64,000 bases of DNA from PALSA-1006 sp964571195 (GTDB lineage: Bacteria; Pseudomonadota; Gammaproteobacteria; Burkholderiales; Gallionellaceae), in contig CAZNAD010000004.1 in NCBI GenBank assembly GCA_964571195.1, forward strand, positions 114,678 through 178,677. The letters run 5' to 3'. Numbering within the stretch: the stretch's first letter is position 1; every line of letters begins with the position of its first letter. The notes beneath the pieces are model-generated. The model saw only the letters and a list, made by a program, of their open reading frames with translations, was not told the origin of the DNA and ran no database searches. A program made the position numbers and the translations under genes. This document shows positions 60,822-64,000 of this stretch, piece by piece.

Positions 60822-61220
60822 ATGAAACACCTCTGCCTCAATTGTGAAGCCGCCGAAATGGTGCGCGCGAAGAAAGATGCCGTGATTGAATATCGCGCTC
60901 AACAAGCCAAGGTAAAGGCCGTGGATGGCTGGCACTGCCCCGAGTGCGGCGAGATCGAATTCGCCGGCAAGGAAGGCGAACGCTATGCCGTCGCGCTGGA
61001 AAAACTGCGCAGCAAAGTGGATGCGTCAGAAGCAGAAGAACTTGCGCGTATCCGCAAAAAACTCGGCCTCTCCCAGCGCAAGGCAGCCGAACTCACCGGC
61101 GGCGGGGTGAATGCCTTCTCGCGCTATGAGAATGGCAAGGCCAAACCGGTGCCTGCGGTCATCAACCTGTTTCGGTTGCTCGACAAACACCCGGAGTTGA
61201 TTGAGGAGATAGCGGGGTGA
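60822..61220 (+). CDS. mqsA: Antitoxin MqsA
   Basis: The product has 132 residues. The N-terminal zinc domain has C5-LN-C8 and C39-PE-C42, and it binds and inhibits MqsR. The C-terminal helix-turn-helix (EELARIRKKLGLSQRKAAELTGGG followed by RYENGKAKPVP) binds the operator. It starts one base after the mqsR stop. Dispersed repeat sequence begins about 35 bases after its stop. Confidence 0.95.
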   Translation: MKHLCLNCEAAEMVRAKKDAVIEYRAQQAKVKAVDGWHCPECGEIEFAGKEGERYAVALEKLRSKVDASEAEELARIRKKLGLSQRKAAELTGGGVNAFSRYENGKAKPVPAVINLFRLLDKHPELIEEIAG

Positions 61221-61257
61221 AGGGGCTGAAACCGTGGTCTGTCCCTGACTGTTTACG

Positions 61258-61514
61258 ATTGCGCCCTACGCGGGCTGCAGCATCCCACTGCCGTCAACAA
61301 AAATGGCATGCGCGTCAGCGTGGCGTTTGTGCCGGATGCGGAGCAGGTTCGGTCGAAGTGGTGGTAGGGGGCAATATCCCCGCAAGGGGGAGGCCGAGGG
61401 GGGCGGCGGCTTTGCCACCACCCATCCGCACAGCGCAACGCATTGCACCGGATGTTTGGTTGTTACACATACGGCGCAATGCCCATTGGTTATTGCGGGC
61501 TACGCAGGGCTGTA
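61258..61514. repeat. Dispersed repeat segment downstream of mqsRA
   Basis: Direct repeats of 23 bases (ATTGCGCCCTACGCGGGCT type) at 61258-61280 and 61492-61514 bound the segment, with about 18 matches. Inside the right end, 61470-61503 is an inverted copy of the 34-bp repeat at 30058-30091. No gene is supported between mqsA and 61490; the frames here are repeat-derived. Confidence 0.6.
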
Positions 61515-62107
61515 TTGGCTGCTGCAAAAAACACTTCTACGGGGGCGTTTCGCTCTCGAAAACGGCACAGGATATATCGAGCCTCGTTTTTGTGAGCCAT
61601 TAAGTACGACTCCATCAGTCGAAATATCTTGTTGCTAAAATCAATGATGATTTTGCGATCCTGCTCTAGGTGCTCGGGAGTCGGTTGGTAAGCGTATTTT
61701 TCAGGTGTTCCTCGATGGAGTTTGTCACCGCATATCCCGTTTAACTTTTTTAGATCGTCTTTCGTAAGGTATGTGGAGGGAATTTCAGATAGTTGAACTT
61801 TACCTTCTGTAACGATCATTGTCTTTGGTTGCGGGTAAAAATCTTGATGAAGTCGGTCAAGCGTTTTCATTAGTTTATCTGCCGACCATTCTGTTTGAAA
61901 TCTTGGTGCTTGCAGTTCCTTGATGTATGCATGCGCGATAAAGCAGGCATAAGAAATGCATTCACAGATTAAGCGAAGTTGCAGAAAACAAAACTCATGG
62001 GCAAGTGGCCCAACAAGGGCTGTTTTGCCACTCAGTACATCATCAATCACATATAGGCGTTCTTTGATTTCCTGCATTAGGTCTGTGTATCTTGGATCGT
62101 TTTCCAT
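61490..62107 (-). CDS. Hypothetical protein of unknown family
   Basis: The product has 205 residues, mostly alpha-helical by composition (leucine, lysine and glutamate rich), without a signal peptide or membrane helix. I do not recognise the family. Its AT-rich codon use differs from nearby acnA. The last eight or so codons, including the stop, come from the dispersed repeat at 61470-61514, so the original C-terminus may have been changed by insertion of that repeat. It lies between the mqsRA module and aconitase; cotranscription with acnA is unlikely because of the hairpin at 62137. Confidence 0.6.
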   Translation of the reverse strand: MENDPRYTDLMQEIKERLYVIDDVLSGKTALVGPLAHEFCFLQLRLICECISYACFIAHAYIKELQAPRFQTEWSADKLMKTLDRLHQDFYPQPKTMIVTEGKVQLSEIPSTYLTKDDLKKLNGICGDKLHRGTPEKYAYQPTPEHLEQDRKIIIDFSNKIFRLMESYLMAHKNEARYILCRFRERNAPVEVFFAAANTALRSPQ

Positions 62108-62136
62108 CTGGTAACTCTCCTATATGACTCAGTAGT

Positions 62137-62169
62137 GAAGAAGCCCGCTTTCGCGGGCTTCTTCTTTTT
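62137..62169. terminator. Hairpin terminator between acnA and the hypothetical gene
   Basis: GAAGAAGCCCGC and GCGGGCTTCTTC form a perfect 12-bp stem with a four-base loop. It lies about 20 bases beyond the acnA stop (minus strand) and likely ends that transcript. The five-T run is on the plus-strand side, so it may work better in that direction, or in both. Confidence 0.75.
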
Positions 62170-62189
62170 CAACATCGTGTGCTGAACGT

Positions 62190-64000
62190 TTACGCCTTAC
62201 CCACCAGCTCCTTCAACACAAACGGCAATATCCCGCCGTTCTTGTAGTAGTCTACTTCAATCGGCGTGTCGATGCGCAGCAGCAGGGCGACGTTTTGTTT
62301 GCTGCCATCACGGCGCGTGATGGTCAGTGTCACGTCCTGTTGCGGCTTGAGGTTGTCGTTGATGCCGATCAGGTCGAAGGTTTCGTCGCCAGTCAGATTC
62401 AGTGTAGCCAGCGAGTCGCTGCCTTTGAACTGCAACGGCAGCACGCCCATGCCGACCAGGTTGCTGCGGTGGATGCGTTCGTAGCTCTTGGCGATCACGG
62501 CCTTCACGCCCAGCAGTTGTGTGCCTTTGGCTGCCCAGTCGCGAGACGAGCCCGTGCCGTATTCTTCACCCGCGAAGATCACGGTCGGAGTATGGTCGGC
62601 GATGTGCTTCATCGCGGCGTCGTAGATGGCCATCTGTTCGCCCTTGTACAGGGTGTAGCCGCCTTCGATGCGGCTGCCGTCGGCGTTTGCTGGCAGCATG
62701 AGGTTCTTGACGCGCACGTTGGCAAAGGTGCCGCGCATCATCACTTCATGGTTGCCGCGGCGCGAGCCGTAGCTGTTGAAGTCCTTGATCTCAACCTTGT
62801 GCGTTTGCAGGTATTTGCCAGCGGGCGTCGTGGCTTTGAAGCTGCCTGCGGGGCTGATGTGGTCGGTGGTGACGGAGTCGCCGAACAGCGCCAGTGCCTT
62901 CGCGCCCTTGATGTCGCCGATCTTTGGAGTGGCGGTATCGAAGAATGGCGGCTTGGCGATGTAGGTGGAATCGTCCCACTGGTACAGGTTGCCGGTTGGG
63001 GCTTGGATGGCGTTCCACAGTGGCAGGTCTTTGGTTAAATCGCTGTACAGCTTCTGGTACACCGCCGGGTCGGCAGCAAACTTCATCACCGTCTGTACTT
63101 CGTGGCTGTTAGGCCAGATGTCTTTCAGGAATACCGGCTGACCGTCTTTGCCTGTGCCCAGCGGTTCGGTGTCGAGGTCGATGTTCATCTTGCCCGCGAT
63201 GGCGTAGGCGACCACCAGCGGAGGCGAGGCGAGGAAGTTGGCTTTGAGGTTAGGGTGAATGCGCGCTTCGAAGTTGCGGTTGCCGGAGAGTACGGCGGCG
63301 CACACCAGACTGTTGTCGACGATGGTCTTCTCGATGTCTTCGCGCAGCGGGCCGGCATTACCGATGCAGGTGGTGCAGCCGTAGGCCGCCACGCTGAAGC
63401 CCAGTTGTTCTAGGGATTGCAGCAGGCCGGCGTTGGTCAGATATTCAGTGACGACGCGCGATCCCGGTGCCAGCGAGGTCTTGATGTGCGGTGCAACTGT
63501 CAGGCCTTTCGCGACCGCTTTTTTCGCCAGCAGACCGGCGGCCAGCAGAACGCCGGGGTTGGAGGTGTTGGTGCAAGAGGTGATCGCGGCGATCAGCACG
63601 TCGCCGTTGCCGATTTTCAAATCATCTTTGCCGGTGGCGTAGCGAGTGTTCAGTTTGTCGGCGGGCTGGTTGAAACCGTTCTCGGCGATGGGCTTGCTGA
63701 ACAGGCTGTTGAAAGTGTCTTTCATTGCGGGCAGGGCAATGCGGTCCTGCGGACGCTTGGGGCCAGCCAGCGAAGGCACGATGCTGGAAAGATCGAGTTC
63801 CACCACGCTGCTGTAGTCGATGCTGCCCGCTTGGGGAATGCCGAACAAACCTTGCGCCTTGAAGTAAGACTCGAAGGCATCCACTTCGTCGGCGGTGCGG
63901 CCGGTGTTCTTCATGAATTGCACGGTCACGTCATCTACCGGGAAAAAGCCCATGGTCGCGCCGTATTCCGGTGCCATGTTCGCAATCGTGGCGCGGTCGG
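62190..64000 (-). CDS. acnA: Aconitate hydratase, C-terminal two thirds (partial)
   Basis: The visible 602 residues are the C-terminal part of an IRP1/AcnA-type aconitase; the frame is open to the window edge, so the first roughly 290 residues lie outside. It isomerises citrate to isocitrate with a [4Fe-4S] cluster. Cluster cysteines are seen in ITSCTNTSNPG and YGCTTCIGNAGPL. The swivel domain is complete (FGDSVTTDHISPAGS, NSYGSRRGNHEVMMRGTFAN, EYGTGSSRDWAAKG, ERIHRSNLVGMGVLPL). It is a TCA-cycle partner of the fumarase encoded at 27881. Confidence 0.97.
   Translation of the reverse strand, partial: DRATIANMAPEYGATMGFFPVDDVTVQFMKNTGRTADEVDAFESYFKAQGLFGIPQAGSIDYSSVVELDLSSIVPSLAGPKRPQDRIALPAMKDTFNSLFSKPIAENGFNQPADKLNTRYATGKDDLKIGNGDVLIAAITSCTNTSNPGVLLAAGLLAKKAVAKGLTVAPHIKTSLAPGSRVVTEYLTNAGLLQSLEQLGFSVAAYGCTTCIGNAGPLREDIEKTIVDNSLVCAAVLSGNRNFEARIHPNLKANFLASPPLVVAYAIAGKMNIDLDTEPLGTGKDGQPVFLKDIWPNSHEVQTVMKFAADPAVYQKLYSDLTKDLPLWNAIQAPTGNLYQWDDSTYIAKPPFFDTATPKIGDIKGAKALALFGDSVTTDHISPAGSFKATTPAGKYLQTHKVEIKDFNSYGSRRGNHEVMMRGTFANVRVKNLMLPANADGSRIEGGYTLYKGEQMAIYDAAMKHIADHTPTVIFAGEEYGTGSSRDWAAKGTQLLGVKAVIAKSYERIHRSNLVGMGVLPLQFKGSDSLATLNLTGDETFDLIGINDNLKPQQDVTLTITRRDGSKQNVALLLRIDTPIEVDYYKNGGILPFVLKELVGKA

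Noticed and set aside
61217..61603. Overlapping frames after mqsA (128 and 111 codons)
   Set aside because: They fall in the dispersed repeat segment, are low in protein-like character and overlap the better-supported minus-strand gene.

Overview
The window looks like a chromosomal segment of a betaproteobacterium. The long plus-strand run rpoE-rseA-rseB-rseC-degP-lepA-lepB-DUF4845-rnc-era-recO-pdxJ-acpS-nagZ, the ffs-dnaX-ybaB-recR-rluB block and the ygfX/nadB convergent pair are typical of Nitrosomonadales and Burkholderiales. A heme-c-type diguanylate cyclase, an exported small cytochrome c and many short palindromic repeats would fit a Gallionellaceae-like iron oxidiser, but that narrower placement is inference. 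The core genes are moderately GC-rich; several accessory stretches are visibly AT-richer.

Layout. 1-811: end of acuI and tRNA-Leu(UAG). 812-6754: AT-rich accessory block with three exported proteins, the last a WD40-caspase fusion. 7007-11205 (minus): PilZ protein, glycosyltransferase, heme/PAS/GGDEF protein, orn. 11410-15696 (plus): Ste24-type protease, cytochrome c, rsgA and a GspE/PulE ATPase. 15791-16747: a RelE/XRE toxin-antitoxin pair bracketed by a duplicated 3' end of the ATPase gene. 17220-19982: a second WD40-caspase fusion. 20234-25920: yejABEF peptide transporter. 25936-29407: mltD and divergent class I fumarase, with a palindromic repeat element between them. 29423-30785: repeat-rich segment with a small membrane ORF between inverted repeats and a large palindrome. 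30900-34551: ffs, dnaX, ybaB, recR, rluB. 34633-37586: an orphan signalling group (cyclase-fold/PEGA protein, TssQ-like lipoprotein, Ser/Thr kinase). 37612-39610: ygfX and nadB. 39922-51490: sigma-E envelope-stress operon running into lepA, lepB, rnc, era, recO, pdxJ, acpS and nagZ. 51576-58489: zipA, ligA, galU, a purine phosphoribosyltransferase, methylthioinosine phosphorylase, def and a K+ channel. 58486-60284 (minus): glycosyltransferase and polysaccharide deacetylase. 60481-61220: mqsRA with a recognisable operator. 61490-64000: an unknown protein and the C-terminal two thirds of aconitase.

Functional themes. Envelope stress and secretion are joined in one long gene run (rpoE regulon core, DegP, LepB). 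Purine and methylthioadenosine salvage are linked by adjacent mtnP-like and phosphoribosyltransferase genes. c-di-GMP signalling is represented by a diguanylate cyclase and a PilZ effector.

The most unusual content is the pair of exported WD40-caspase proteins. Both keep the His-Cys dyad, both carry an EF-hand-like loop (one canonical, one degenerate), and one shows a marked base-composition change between its sensor and effector halves. Also notable are the toxin-antitoxin insertion flanked by a 177-bp duplicated gene tail, and several structured or inverted intergenic repeats. One of these pairs shows a compensatory stem change between its two copies.
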